The notes: generated by a model from the sequence alone, not told the origin. Shown: positions 23,957 to 32,738, numbered from the stretch's first letter. The stretch is DNA of 64,000 bases from Saccharopolyspora galaxeae (GCF_016526145.1 NZ_JADDUE010000003.1:310001-374000), one strand, 5' to 3'. Made by a program: numbers and translations.

Positions 23957-24673
23957 ATGGTCACCGCACCGGGCCGCAACCTCACCCGGGCCCAGCTGCG
24001 CATCATGGAGCCGCCCGCCAAGACCGGGGCGAAGCCGGGCGCCACGATCAAACGCGTCCGCCTGCAGTTCAACCCGAACAAGCTGGCGCTGACCAAGAGC
24101 ACCGAGTGGCGGCGCAAACCCGCCCGCTCCGCCTCCGAATCGGCGATGCCGGAGTTCGTCGGCAGCGGCCCGCGCTCGCTGTCGCTGGAGGTCTTCCTGG
24201 ACGCCACCAGCAAGCACGACGACTCCGTGGAGAAGAAGGTCGAAGACCTCATGGTCGCGTGCGTGCCCAGCCCGAAAAGCCTGAAGAAGAAGAAACCCGC
24301 CAGCCCGTGGGTGCGGTTCGAGTGGGGCACCGCGCGCACCACCTCGTTCAACGGGGTGCTGACGAACTTCTCGGTGGACTACTCGCTGTTCGACGTCGAC
24401 GGCAAGCCGCTGCGCGCGACCTGCTCGCTGGCCATCGAGGAAGCCACCGTCGACGAACCCGGCCAGAACCCCACATCCGGCGCCGAGAACGCGCGCCGCA
24501 CGCACCGGGTGGTGGCCGGTGACACGCTGCCGCAACTGGCCTGGCAGGAGTACGGCGACGCGACGGTGTGGCGGATCATCGCCGAGGCCAACGGCATCGA
24601 CGACCCGATGGTGCTGCGCCCGGGCAGCGAACTGCTCGTGCCCGAAGAGACCGAACTGGACGGTGCGCGATGA
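23957..24673 (+). CDS. LysM-containing CIS baseplate/hub adaptor (Pvc7-like)
   Basis: 238 aa. The N-terminal about 170 residues are beta-rich with the conserved RVRLQFNPNKLALTKS block of CIS/phage tube-baseplate adaptors (T4 gp53-like position), then a Lys-rich loop (SLKKKKPASP). Residues about 184-232 are a LysM domain (HRVVAGDTLPQLAWQEYGD, then WRIIAEANGIDDP). In CIS the LysM protein joins the tube to the spike hub; the fold need not bind peptidoglycan here. Overlaps the spike gene by 4 bases (ATGA). Confidence 0.92.
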   Translation: MVTAPGRNLTRAQLRIMEPPAKTGAKPGATIKRVRLQFNPNKLALTKSTEWRRKPARSASESAMPEFVGSGPRSLSLEVFLDATSKHDDSVEKKVEDLMVACVPSPKSLKKKKPASPWVRFEWGTARTTSFNGVLTNFSVDYSLFDVDGKPLRATCSLAIEEATVDEPGQNPTSGAENARRTHRVVAGDTLPQLAWQEYGDATVWRIIAEANGIDDPMVLRPGSELLVPEETELDGAR

Positions 24674-26475
24674 GCGGCAAGGAGAGCGGGCGTTCGATCG
24701 CCGCCTACCCGATCATCCGGGCGGGCGCGAAGCTGCCCGAGAAGTGGCAGGACAACCTGGTCTCCTGCGTCGTCGACGAGAACGTCGGGCTGCCGGACGA
24801 GGCGCTGGTGACCTTCCGCGACCCGGACCACGAGCTGCTCACCGACAACCCCAAGCTCGCCATCGGCGAGCAGTTGGCCGTCTCGGTCACCGCCACCAAC
24901 GAAAGCGGCGAGCAGAAGCTGTTCACCGGCGAGATCACCTCGCTGGAACTGGACCACGACGGCACCGGCACGTTCACCATCGTGCGGGCGATGAGCAAGG
25001 CGCACCGGCTGATGCGCGGCCGCAAGGTGCAGGCGTTCCAGAACATGGCCGTCGAACAGATCGTGCGGAAGGTCGTCACCGGAGCGGGTCTGCGGGCCGG
25101 TCGGGTGAAGACGCCCAAGCGGGTCACCTACCAGCAGCTGTCCCAGGCCAACGTCTCGGACTGGGAATTCCTGCAACAGCTCGCCCAGGAACACGGAGCC
25201 ACCGTGCAAGTCGACGAGAACGGCAAACTCGACTTCCTCCCGCTGGACCCGGCCTCCGGGGCACCGGCGCCGCGCACCCGGGCATCGGCCAGCCCGTTCG
25301 TGCTCGAGTACGGCGACAACCTGAAGGCGCTGCGGGCCGTGCTCACCTCCACCGACCAGGTCAACAGCGTCCAGGTCCGCGGCTGGGACGTGCAGACCAA
25401 GACCGCGGTGGTGGCCAACAGGCCCGTCACCAGCAGCAGCACCACAAAGCCGGGCATGACCGCCACGGAAGCCACCAAGAAGTTCGGCAAGGGCCGCAAG
25501 CTCGTCGTCACCGACACCCCGTACAGCACCCGGGCGGAAGCCCAAGCCGCCGCGGGCGCGCTGGCCGACTCGGTGAGCGCGGGCCTCGGCGAACTCGAAG
25601 CGGTCGTCAACGGCAACACCGAGCTGCGCGCGGGCACCCCGGTGACGCTGGGCAACGCGGGCGAGAAGTTCTCCGGCCGCTACACCGCGACCGCGGTGCA
25701 CCACGTGCTCGAACCCGGCACCGGATACCGCACCACCGTGCTGGTCAGCACCTCGCCGGACCGGTCGCTGGCCGGGTTGACCACCGGCGCCGGCGCACCG
25801 GATCCCGGATCGCGGATGCCCGGACTGGCGACCGGCATCGTCACCGACATCAAGGAGGCGGGCCGGGCCCAGCGCGGCTGGGTGAAGTTGAAGTTCCCCT
25901 GGCTGGACGCCAAGTACGTCACCGACTGGGTCCGCACCGTGCAGCTCGGCGGTCAGGGCGGCGGCGGGGTGTTCAGCCCGGACGTCAACGACGAGGTGCT
26001 CGTGGGGTTCGAGCAGGGCTGCCTGGACAAGCCCTACGTGCTCGGCGGGCTCTACAACGGCAAGGACTCCCCGTCCGAGCACGACCTGCCGCTGGTGGAC
26101 CGCCGGACCGGCAAGGTCAACAGGCGTTCGCTGGTGTCCCGCAAGGGCAACCGGCTGGAGCTGATCGACGGCATGCAGGGGCCGCCCGGGGTGCGCATCG
26201 CCAGCGGGAACAAGCGGCTCGAAGTACGGATGGACGAACGCGGCCGCAGCGTCGAGATCGCGGTGAAGCGTCCCGGCGGTCGCGGGGCGATGAGCACCGT
26301 GTCGGTCACCGATCGCGGCATCACGCTCGACGCCGGGATGGGCGACATCAACCTGTCCGGGCGATCGGTGTCCATCGACGCGAAGACCACGGTCTCCGTC
26401 AACGGCAAGACCGGCGCCAACATCTCCGGCGGCACCAACGCTTCGCTGCGCGCCGCCATGGTCCGGATCAACTGA
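24670..26475 (+). CDS. VgrG-like CIS spike protein (Pvc8-like)
   Basis: 601 aa from ATG at 24670; the longer open frame begins in out-of-frame LysM sequence. The N-terminal part matches gp27-type hub domains (FTGEITSLELDHDGTGTFTI; SDWEFLQQLAQEHGATVQVDENG). A gp5-type OB domain starts about residue 388 (GIVTDIKEAGRAQRGWVKLKF, with VLVGFEQGCLDKPYVLGGLYNG), and the C-terminal 100 residues are beta-helical (VEIAVKRPGG...GDINLSGRSVSIDAK). It forms the trimeric spike under the tube, tipped by the PAAR protein encoded next. No extra C-terminal toxin domain is present. Confidence 0.95.
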   Translation: MSGKESGRSIAAYPIIRAGAKLPEKWQDNLVSCVVDENVGLPDEALVTFRDPDHELLTDNPKLAIGEQLAVSVTATNESGEQKLFTGEITSLELDHDGTGTFTIVRAMSKAHRLMRGRKVQAFQNMAVEQIVRKVVTGAGLRAGRVKTPKRVTYQQLSQANVSDWEFLQQLAQEHGATVQVDENGKLDFLPLDPASGAPAPRTRASASPFVLEYGDNLKALRAVLTSTDQVNSVQVRGWDVQTKTAVVANRPVTSSSTTKPGMTATEATKKFGKGRKLVVTDTPYSTRAEAQAAAGALADSVSAGLGELEAVVNGNTELRAGTPVTLGNAGEKFSGRYTATAVHHVLEPGTGYRTTVLVSTSPDRSLAGLTTGAGAPDPGSRMPGLATGIVTDIKEAGRAQRGWVKLKFPWLDAKYVTDWVRTVQLGGQGGGGVFSPDVNDEVLVGFEQGCLDKPYVLGGLYNGKDSPSEHDLPLVDRRTGKVNRRSLVSRKGNRLELIDGMQGPPGVRIASGNKRLEVRMDERGRSVEIAVKRPGGRGAMSTVSVTDRGITLDAGMGDINLSGRSVSIDAKTTVSVNGKTGANISGGTNASLRAAMVRIN

Positions 26476-26506
26476 GCTTTTCCCAGTCGACAAGGAGTTT
26501 CGCAAC

Positions 26507-26797
26507 ATGCCACCCGCAGCCCGGGCAGGAGATCCGACAAACCACGGCGGCGTCGTCGGGCCGCCGCCCGGCCCGGCCGCCACCGTGTTCATCGGCGGCA
26601 AACCGGCGGCGGTCATGGGCAGCACTTACACGTGCGCGAACCCATACCACCCGCCGAACACCGTGGTGGCCAAACCAACGCGCGGCGGTCAGGTGCTGAT
26701 CGGCGGAGCGCCCGCCGCAAAGATGCTCGACAACACCGCCTGCGGAGCACAGATCATGGCCGGCGCGCCGAACGTGCTGATCGGGGGACCGTTGTGA
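26507..26797 (+). CDS. PAAR-domain spike tip protein
   Basis: 96 aa from ATG at 26507 (AAGGAG about 8 bases upstream). A PAAR-like beta fold begins MPPAARAGDPTNHGG and has repeated short motifs (VFIGGKPAAVMGS; VLIGGAPAAKML; NVLIGGPL). His and Cys residues (H14, C43, H48, C79) could coordinate the usual tip metal. It is a minimal PAAR without an effector extension. Overlaps the gp25 gene by 4 bases (GTGA). Confidence 0.93.
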   Translation: MPPAARAGDPTNHGGVVGPPPGPAATVFIGGKPAAVMGSTYTCANPYHPPNTVVAKPTRGGQVLIGGAPAAKMLDNTACGAQIMAGAPNVLIGGPL

Positions 26798-27207
26798 GCG
26801 ACCGCTTCATCGGCCGCGGCTGGGGATTCCCGCTGCGAGTCGGGCCAACCGGCGGGATCGGCATGGTCGAACGCGATCAGGAGATCGCCGAGGCCATCCG
26901 GCTGGTGCTGGGCACCGCGCCGGGCGAACGACCGATGCGCCCGGAGTTCGGCTGCGGCATCCACGACTACGTGTTCGCCCCCGGCGACGGCGCCACGGCC
27001 GGGCAGATCGCCTTCGAGGTGCGCAGCGCGCTGCGCCGCTGGGAGCCCCGGATCGAGGTGACCGACGTGGTGATCGCCTTCGACACCGAGCAGGAAGGCG
27101 TGCTCTACATCGACTTGCACTACCGGGTGCGCAGCACCAACGACGAGCGCAACCTCGTGTTCCCGTTCTACACGATCCCGCCCGGCGAATCGGCGGAGGT
27201 CGTGTGA
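26794..27207 (+). CDS. gp25-like baseplate wedge protein (GPW/gp25 family)
   Basis: 137 aa from GTG at 26794. GWGFPLRVGPTGGIGMVERDQEI, then AIRLVLGTAPGERPMRPEFGCGIHDYVF is the classical gp25 signature (R-P-E-F-G-C-G), followed by the ALRRWEPRIEV block. It nucleates the sheath and links it to the baseplate wedges. Overlaps neighbouring genes by 4 bases on each side. Confidence 0.95.
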   Translation: MSDRFIGRGWGFPLRVGPTGGIGMVERDQEIAEAIRLVLGTAPGERPMRPEFGCGIHDYVFAPGDGATAGQIAFEVRSALRRWEPRIEVTDVVIAFDTEQEGVLYIDLHYRVRSTNDERNLVFPFYTIPPGESAEVV

Positions 27208-29171
27208 TGGCGCTGCCCAGCCCCAACCTGGACGACCGGCGGTTCCAGCAGCTCGTCGACGAGGCCAAACGGCACGTGCAGCAACGCGCGCCGGAGTGGA
27301 CCGACCACAACGTCTCCGATCCCGGCGTGACCCTGATCGAAACGTTCGCGCACATGGTGGACCAGCTGGTCTACCGGCTGAACCGGGTGCCGGAGAAGAA
27401 CCACCTGGCGTTCCTGGAACTGCTGGGAGTCCGGCTGTTCCCGCCCGCGGCCGCGCACGCGGAGGTGACGTTCTGGCTCTCGGCGGCGCAGGACGAGACG
27501 GTGCTGCTGCCGCGGGGCACCGAGGTCACCACCGCGCACGCCGAGGAAGAGCAGGAGATCGTGTTCGCCACCGTCGGCGAGCTGCCGATCCCCCCGTGCG
27601 AGCTGCAGACGCTGATGACGCTGACCGCGGGCGGCCGGCCCGCCGACCGCACCCCCGACCTCACCGCCGAGCAGGACGTCCAGTGCTTCCAGCCGGTTCC
27701 CGTCGCGGGTGACGCGATGCTGATCGGGCTCGACCGGCCGGTTCCCCGCTGCATCGTGCTGGTGCAGCTGGACAGCCAGGTCGAAGGCATCGGGGTCGAT
27801 CCGCGCCAGCCTCCGCTGGTCTGGGAGGCGTGGGACGGCGCGGGCTGGGCCGGCTGCGAAGTCCTCGAGGACACCACCGGCGGGCTCAACCGCCCCGGCG
27901 ACGTGCTGCTGCAGATCGGCCCGGCGCACACCACTTCGGCCGTGTCCGGGGTGCGCGCCGGATGGCTGCGCTGCCGGGTCGTGGAACCCGAGCCGGACCA
28001 GCCGTTCTACTCCGAGACCCCGACCGTGCGGGTGGCCGAGGTGTGCACCATCGGCGGCACCACCACCGCCGAGCACGCCGAGACCATCCGGGACGTGCCG
28101 CTCGGCGAGTCCGCGGGGGTGCCCGGCCAGCGGTTCGCGCTGGAGCAGGCACCGGTGCTGACCGACGGGGAGCCGATCGTCGTGCAGGTTTCCGCCGACG
28201 AGGGCTGGCAGGACTGGACGGTCGTCGAGCACTTCGGACACTCCGGACCCGCGGACCGGCACGTCACGCTCGACGCCACCAACGGCGAGTTCGCCTTCCC
28301 GCCCGCCGTCCGGTCACCGGACGGCTCGCTGCACCGATACGGCGCGGTGCCCGCGAAAGGCGCGCACATCCGGGTGCCGAAGCTGCGCACCGGCGGCGGC
28401 CGGGACGGCAACGTCGCACGTGGCGCGATCTCGGTGCTGCGCAGCTCGGTGCCCTACATCTCCGAGGTGCAGAACCGGGAAGCCGCCGCGGGCGGCGTGG
28501 ACGGCGAAACCGTCTCGGAAGCCATGGTCCGCGCCCCGCACCAGCTGCGGATCCAGGAACGCGCGGTCACCGCGGAAGATCACGAGCAGATCGCCCGCCA
28601 GGCCGCTCCCGCGGCCGCCCGCATCCGCTGCCTGCCTGCCGGTTCCGATCACGAACCCGGCGCGGCCCGCGTGCTGGTGGTGCCGGACGCGGTGGCCGAC
28701 AGCGGCGACCGGCTCCGGTTCGAGCAGCTGATCCCGACCGAGCAGATGCTGGCCAAGATCGCCGCGCGGCTCAACGAGCGGCGCCTGCTCGGCGCGCGGC
28801 TCGTGGTGGAACCGCCGTACTACCAGGGCATCACCGTGGTGGCGCGGCTGACCACGGCCGAACCGGAGGTGAACCGGGTCAACACCGCGGCGCTGGAGGC
28901 GCTGTACCGGTACCTGAACCCGCTGCGCGGCGGCGTCGACGGCACCGGCTGGCCGTTCGGCAGGCACGTGCAGGCAGGCGAGATCTTCGCCGTGCTGCAG
29001 CGGGTCGAGGGCGTCGCGCTGGTCGACGAGGTGCGGTTGTTCCCCGCCGACCCGATCAGCGGGCGGCGCGGCAGCCCGGTGGAACGCGTCGAACTCGCCC
29101 GGCACGCGCTGGTGTTCTCGCACCAGCACCAGGTCGTGGTGGACAGCGCGGAAGGCAGCGGGACGGCATGA
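27204..29171 (+). CDS. CIS baseplate J protein (Pvc11-like, gp6 wedge)
   Basis: 655 aa; GTG at 27204 is directly followed by ATG at 27207 and either may start translation. It opens with LPSPNLDDRRFQQLVDEAKRHVQQ, then SDPGVTLIETFAHMVDQLVYRLNRVPEKNH, the typical N-terminus of actinobacterial CIS baseplate J proteins. The baseplate-J region lies in the second half (ISVLRSSVPYISEVQNREAAAGG; RAVTAEDHEQIARQA). It builds the iris-like wedge with tail protein I. Confidence 0.94.
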   Translation: MMALPSPNLDDRRFQQLVDEAKRHVQQRAPEWTDHNVSDPGVTLIETFAHMVDQLVYRLNRVPEKNHLAFLELLGVRLFPPAAAHAEVTFWLSAAQDETVLLPRGTEVTTAHAEEEQEIVFATVGELPIPPCELQTLMTLTAGGRPADRTPDLTAEQDVQCFQPVPVAGDAMLIGLDRPVPRCIVLVQLDSQVEGIGVDPRQPPLVWEAWDGAGWAGCEVLEDTTGGLNRPGDVLLQIGPAHTTSAVSGVRAGWLRCRVVEPEPDQPFYSETPTVRVAEVCTIGGTTTAEHAETIRDVPLGESAGVPGQRFALEQAPVLTDGEPIVVQVSADEGWQDWTVVEHFGHSGPADRHVTLDATNGEFAFPPAVRSPDGSLHRYGAVPAKGAHIRVPKLRTGGGRDGNVARGAISVLRSSVPYISEVQNREAAAGGVDGETVSEAMVRAPHQLRIQERAVTAEDHEQIARQAAPAAARIRCLPAGSDHEPGAARVLVVPDAVADSGDRLRFEQLIPTEQMLAKIAARLNERRLLGARLVVEPPYYQGITVVARLTTAEPEVNRVNTAALEALYRYLNPLRGGVDGTGWPFGRHVQAGEIFAVLQRVEGVALVDEVRLFPADPISGRRGSPVERVELARHALVFSHQHQVVVDSAEGSGTA

Positions 29172-29722
29172 CCCGGGGCGAGCTGCCCGAGCTGCCCAGC
29201 CGCTACCCGCTGGGCGAGCTGCTGCCCGGGCTGTACGCGGGCGATGACCTCGCGCAGCGGTTCACCGCCGGGCTGGACACCGTCCTCGCACCGATCTTGT
29301 CCACTTTGGACAACTTGGCGCACTACTTCGACCCGCGCACGGCGCCGGAGGACTTCCTGGAGTGGCTGGGCGGCTGGGTCGCCGCGCAGCTGGACCCGTC
29401 CTGGCCGGACCCGCTGCGGCGGGCCTTGGTGCAGCGAGCCGTGGAGCTGCACCGGTGGAACGGCACGCCGCGGGGCGTGGTCGAACGGTTGTGGCTGTGC
29501 CTCGGCGTGCGGTCGCGAGTACTGGACGGTCCGGGCGCGGTCATCTCGACCAGGCCCGGCACCGCGCTGCCCGGCGCGCCGATCAGCGAAGCCGTCGTGC
29601 AGGTGTGGCCGGGCCGGGCGGCGGTGGACCGGGCGCGCGTCACCGAACTCGTCGACGCGGTCCAGCCGGTGCACCTGAACTGCACCGTCGAATTCCTGCC
29701 CGGCCCACCGGAAGGGGTGTAG
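29168..29722 (+). CDS. CIS tail protein I (Pvc12-like, gp7 wedge)
   Basis: 184 aa from ATG at 29168, overlapping the baseplate J stop (ATGA). The tail-protein-I family pattern is clear: LPSRYPLGELLPGLYAGDDL, LDNLAHYFDPRTAPEDFLEWLGGWV, RALVQRAVELHRWNGTPRGV. It partners the baseplate J protein in the wedge. It is the last particle gene; no tail fibre gene follows. Confidence 0.93.
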   Translation: MTRGELPELPSRYPLGELLPGLYAGDDLAQRFTAGLDTVLAPILSTLDNLAHYFDPRTAPEDFLEWLGGWVAAQLDPSWPDPLRRALVQRAVELHRWNGTPRGVVERLWLCLGVRSRVLDGPGAVISTRPGTALPGAPISEAVVQVWPGRAAVDRARVTELVDAVQPVHLNCTVEFLPGPPEGV

Positions 29723-29725
29723 CAA

Positions 29726-30796
29726 TTGCGACCGTGTTCGACGTGCGGCGCCGGAGTCGCCGCCACCGACGACTTCTGCGGCAACTGCGGCAGCTACTTG
29801 GGTTGGGACACGACGCCGCGCGCGCAGCCGGACCCGGAACCGCCGACCGAACGGATCCCGCGCCCGCAAGCTCCAGACGCCGCACCGGCCGATCCCGCGC
29901 CGCGCGACCCGACGTCAGGCGACCCCGCCTCGGCAGGGCCGGTGCGGCCCGATTCCGCAACCTCCCGCCCGGCGGCAGCGCAAGACGCAACTGCGCAGAA
30001 CGCCGCTGCGGCCGCTCCCGAGGTCCCCGGCGCGGTGCAACCGGCCAAACCCGTCGCACCACGCCCGGAGCGCAGCGCCGCCCCGCCGACCGAAACGCCC
30101 GACGGCCCGCCCTGCGACTCCTGCGGCACCCCCAACCCGCCGGGCCGGCACTACTGCCGCCGCTGCGCAGCGCCCCTCGTGGAAAGCGAGCGAGCCGAAC
30201 AACCGCCGTGGTGGCGCCGCCTGCGCCGCCCGCGGAGCAGGGCCGGGCCGGGCAGGATGGCGCGGCGGCTGCTCGCGCTCGCCGCGTTGGCGGCACTGCT
30301 GATCTGCGCGATCCTGCTGTACCCGGCGGGCCAATGGCTGGTGCAGGACGTGCTGGACAAGACCATGCCGTCAGCGCACTACAACCCGCGGACCTGCACC
30401 GCCGACGCCGAGGTGCCCGGCCATCCCGCCTCGAACGTGGTGGACGGGGTGACGAACAACTACTGGGGCTCACCAGCCCCCGGCGCGACCCTCGACTGCT
30501 CCTTCGACGAGCCGTACCGGCTGCTGGAGATCCAGGTGACCCCCGGTCCGTCCATCCGAGGGGAGATATTCGGCTCCCAGGCCAGGCCCAGCAAGGTGGA
30601 GATCACCGCCACCGACGCCCAGCACCGGACGACGACTCTCGAGGAACCGGTGGACGCGAACCCGAAGGAACCGGCCAAGATCAAAACCCGGCTCAACGAC
30701 GTCGTCAACGTCCGGATCCGGGTGCTGGAGGCCGCCAACCTGACCGAGGGCAAGCACGTCGCGGTGGGCGAGATCCAATTCGTCCGCCGCAACTGA
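29726..30796 (+). CDS. zinc-ribbon, single-pass membrane protein with C-terminal glycan-binding-like domain (probable CIS membrane anchor)
   Basis: 356 aa from TTG at 29726; GGAAGGGG lies 8 bases upstream and no better start exists. Two zinc ribbons are visible: Cys4/7/18/21 and Cys130/133/144/147, joined by a Pro/Ala-rich linker. One membrane helix follows at about 183-203, and the outside domain (about 222-354) has HPASNVVDGVTNNYWGSP and LDCSFDEPYRLLEIQVTPG, the pattern of NADase-type glycan-binding/discoidin-like beta-sandwiches. A protein of similar design (CisA) tethers the Streptomyces CIS to the cell membrane, as I recall. Operon position, 3 bp after the baseplate gene, supports the same job: the cytoplasmic ribbons would dock the baseplate and the outer domain would bind wall glycan. 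These roles are inference. Confidence 0.82.
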   Translation: MRPCSTCGAGVAATDDFCGNCGSYLGWDTTPRAQPDPEPPTERIPRPQAPDAAPADPAPRDPTSGDPASAGPVRPDSATSRPAAAQDATAQNAAAAAPEVPGAVQPAKPVAPRPERSAAPPTETPDGPPCDSCGTPNPPGRHYCRRCAAPLVESERAEQPPWWRRLRRPRSRAGPGRMARRLLALAALAALLICAILLYPAGQWLVQDVLDKTMPSAHYNPRTCTADAEVPGHPASNVVDGVTNNYWGSPAPGATLDCSFDEPYRLLEIQVTPGPSIRGEIFGSQARPSKVEITATDAQHRTTTLEEPVDANPKEPAKIKTRLNDVVNVRIRVLEAANLTEGKHVAVGEIQFVRRN

Positions 30797-30856
30797 AGCG
30801 CTGGCACGTGGCCGCTGACGGGCTGCGCGGCTACGGCGGCCTGTCACCGGCCCCTG

Positions 30857-32539
30857 TCACGGTGTCGGCACTCCGCCCAGCTCGTTCGAGACCAGATACG
30901 CCAGCGTCACACCTCGCCCCAACGCGAACCCGCTGTTGTAACCGGTCCCGGTCGTGGTCAACGCCGCGCAGGACCCCACCGCGTGGAGACCGTCGATCAC
31001 CTCGCCACCGGCGGCGAGGACGTGGCCGTCCCCGTCGATGCGCACCCCGCTCGACCCGATCCCGGTCCCGACGAGCTTCAGCCGCAACCCGTGGAACGGC
31101 GGCTCCACGAGTTCCCCGAGCACCGGGCACGGCCGCTGGTCCGGGTCGCCGGCGAAACGGTTCACGTAGGTGACCGTTCCCCGGCCGAAGTCAGGATCCA
31201 CGCCCCGCGCGGCGTTCGCGTTGAACCGCGCCACGGTGTCCGCGAACCGCTCCGGGTCGATGCCCAGCTGTTCGGCCAGCCCGCGCGGCGTGGGCGCCGA
31301 ACTCACCCAGCCCTCGGGGTAGGTACCGCCCGGCGGAGTGGCCGCCAGGCCGTACTTGCGCCGGTGCTGGTCGTCCCACACCAGGAAGAACGGCAAATGG
31401 CGGTCTTGCGGGTCCAGGGTCTTCGAAACGATGTCGACCCAATAGGAGTCGTTGCAGAACCGGTTCCCGCCGCTGTCCACGATCATCGAATGCGGCATCG
31501 CGTACTCCGGGCCGTAGCCGTAGCCGGTGCCGACCTGGGAACGCCATCCCGGCAGCATCGGCACGCTCGTCGCCGGGATGCGGGCGATGTCCGCGCCGAC
31601 CTGCCGCGCCAGCTTGATCCCGTCGCCGCGCAAGCTCTCCGGGGCCACGCTGCCGAAGTCCTCCGGATCCAGACCGACCATCTCCCGCACGAGCTTGGGA
31701 TCCCAGTCGTAGGTGCTGGTCGCCAACACCACCGGACCACGTTCCTGCACCGGTCCGTCCGGCCCGTCCGCGCGCACGCCGACGACGGCTGAACCCTCCC
31801 GCAGCAACTCGGTCACCGGGGTCGACCTGCGGATTTCGACGTTGGGCTCGACGCGCAACCTGGCCAGGAAGCTCGCCACCACGCCGGTGCCGAACGTCAG
31901 CGGGTCACCGCCGTCGTGCGTCCGCGCCCGTTCCGTCCCGTCCGCCAGCCCGAACGCCGGCACGCCCGCGTGGGTGCCCCGCTCCTGCTCGGCCTCGTCG
32001 ACGTAGGCCGCACGCCTGCCTTTGGCCAGCATGTCGTCATAGGTGGTACCGACCGGGAAGTACGGGCTCACGCGCATCAGTTCGCGCCACTCACCCAGTT
32101 CGGCGCCGTCGACCAGGTCGTTGGTCAGGTACCTGCCCTCGGGCAGCGCCCCGTCCGCTTCGTTGTGGTAATCGGCCAGCCCCGGAATCACCTTCCACCG
32201 GATCGCACCGACGTCCTCCCAGTACCGGATCGCCTGCGGCGCCGTGTTGATCCAACGCAGCATCGCCTTCTCGTCCAGCGCATCGGGATCGGCTTGCGCG
32301 ATGGCGCGCACGTAGCGCTCGGTGAGCTGCTTCGAGTCCTCGATCCCGTCCCGGGCGGCGACCGGGTTCGCCCCGCACCAGACCTGCCCACCGGAGTACG
32401 CAGCAGCGCCGCCCACCAGGTCCGCCGACTCGAAGACCACCACCCGCCTGCCGTGCAGGGCCGCGCCGAGCGCGGTCGCCAACCCGGAAAGCCCCGCGCC
32501 GACCACGATGATCGGCTCCTGAGCAGCTCGCCCCACCAT
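30857..32539 (-). CDS. FAD-dependent 3-ketosteroid delta1-dehydrogenase-like flavoprotein
   Basis: 560 aa. An N-terminal Rossmann FAD site (IIVVGAGLSGLATALGAA), then GGAAAYSGGQVWCGAN, and the C-terminal GTGIGSSGVRIDGDG...TGTGYNSGFALGRGV place it in the fumarate reductase/KSTD flavoprotein family. It most resembles 3-oxosteroid 1-dehydrogenases, which introduce a double bond into ring A; I could not check the catalytic Tyr/Tyr/Tyr/Gly set. It stands alone, convergent with the CIS operon, at the right end of the accessory island. A strong AT-rich palindrome lies upstream (32580-32595). Confidence 0.82.
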   Translation of the reverse strand: MVGRAAQEPIIVVGAGLSGLATALGAALHGRRVVVFESADLVGGAAAYSGGQVWCGANPVAARDGIEDSKQLTERYVRAIAQADPDALDEKAMLRWINTAPQAIRYWEDVGAIRWKVIPGLADYHNEADGALPEGRYLTNDLVDGAELGEWRELMRVSPYFPVGTTYDDMLAKGRRAAYVDEAEQERGTHAGVPAFGLADGTERARTHDGGDPLTFGTGVVASFLARLRVEPNVEIRRSTPVTELLREGSAVVGVRADGPDGPVQERGPVVLATSTYDWDPKLVREMVGLDPEDFGSVAPESLRGDGIKLARQVGADIARIPATSVPMLPGWRSQVGTGYGYGPEYAMPHSMIVDSGGNRFCNDSYWVDIVSKTLDPQDRHLPFFLVWDDQHRRKYGLAATPPGGTYPEGWVSSAPTPRGLAEQLGIDPERFADTVARFNANAARGVDPDFGRGTVTYVNRFAGDPDQRPCPVLGELVEPPFHGLRLKLVGTGIGSSGVRIDGDGHVLAAGGEVIDGLHAVGSCAALTTTGTGYNSGFALGRGVTLAYLVSNELGGVPTP

Positions 32540-32579
32540 CCCCGAACCTCCCGCGCCGTTGCAGCAGTCCGGGCGAAAC

Positions 32580-32595
32580 TATAATCATCATTATA
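32580..32595. promoter_or_regulatory. TATAATCATCATTATA palindrome upstream of the flavoprotein gene
   Basis: Perfect 6-bp arms (TATAAT/ATTATA) around CATC, 41 bp before the flavoprotein ATG, in otherwise GC-rich DNA. It contains a consensus -10 hexamer on each strand and could be a promoter covered by a dyad-binding repressor (TetR or MarR type); no such regulator gene is adjacent. Confidence 0.55.
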
Positions 32596-32738
32596 CTGGA
32601 GTCAACACGTGCCGCGGGCACGGAGCGGCGCCACCGCGGAGACCGGGAAATGCGGAACCGCCGGCAAAACCGGAAAGATCGATGCGCCGGAAAGATCGGG
32701 AAACTGGGAACGATCCGCGATGGCCGAAGCCGAAAAAA

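Noticed and set aside
17963-30796. Type VI secretion system or intact prophage
   Set aside because: No TssJ/L/M, ClpV, capsid, terminase, portal, integrase or lysis genes; the gene set matches extracellular-type CIS.
30857-32539. Fumarate reductase or L-aspartate oxidase as an alternative for the flavoprotein
   Set aside because: Length and the terminal TGTGYNSGFALGRG pattern fit the KSTD side of the superfamily better, although the substrate is unproven.
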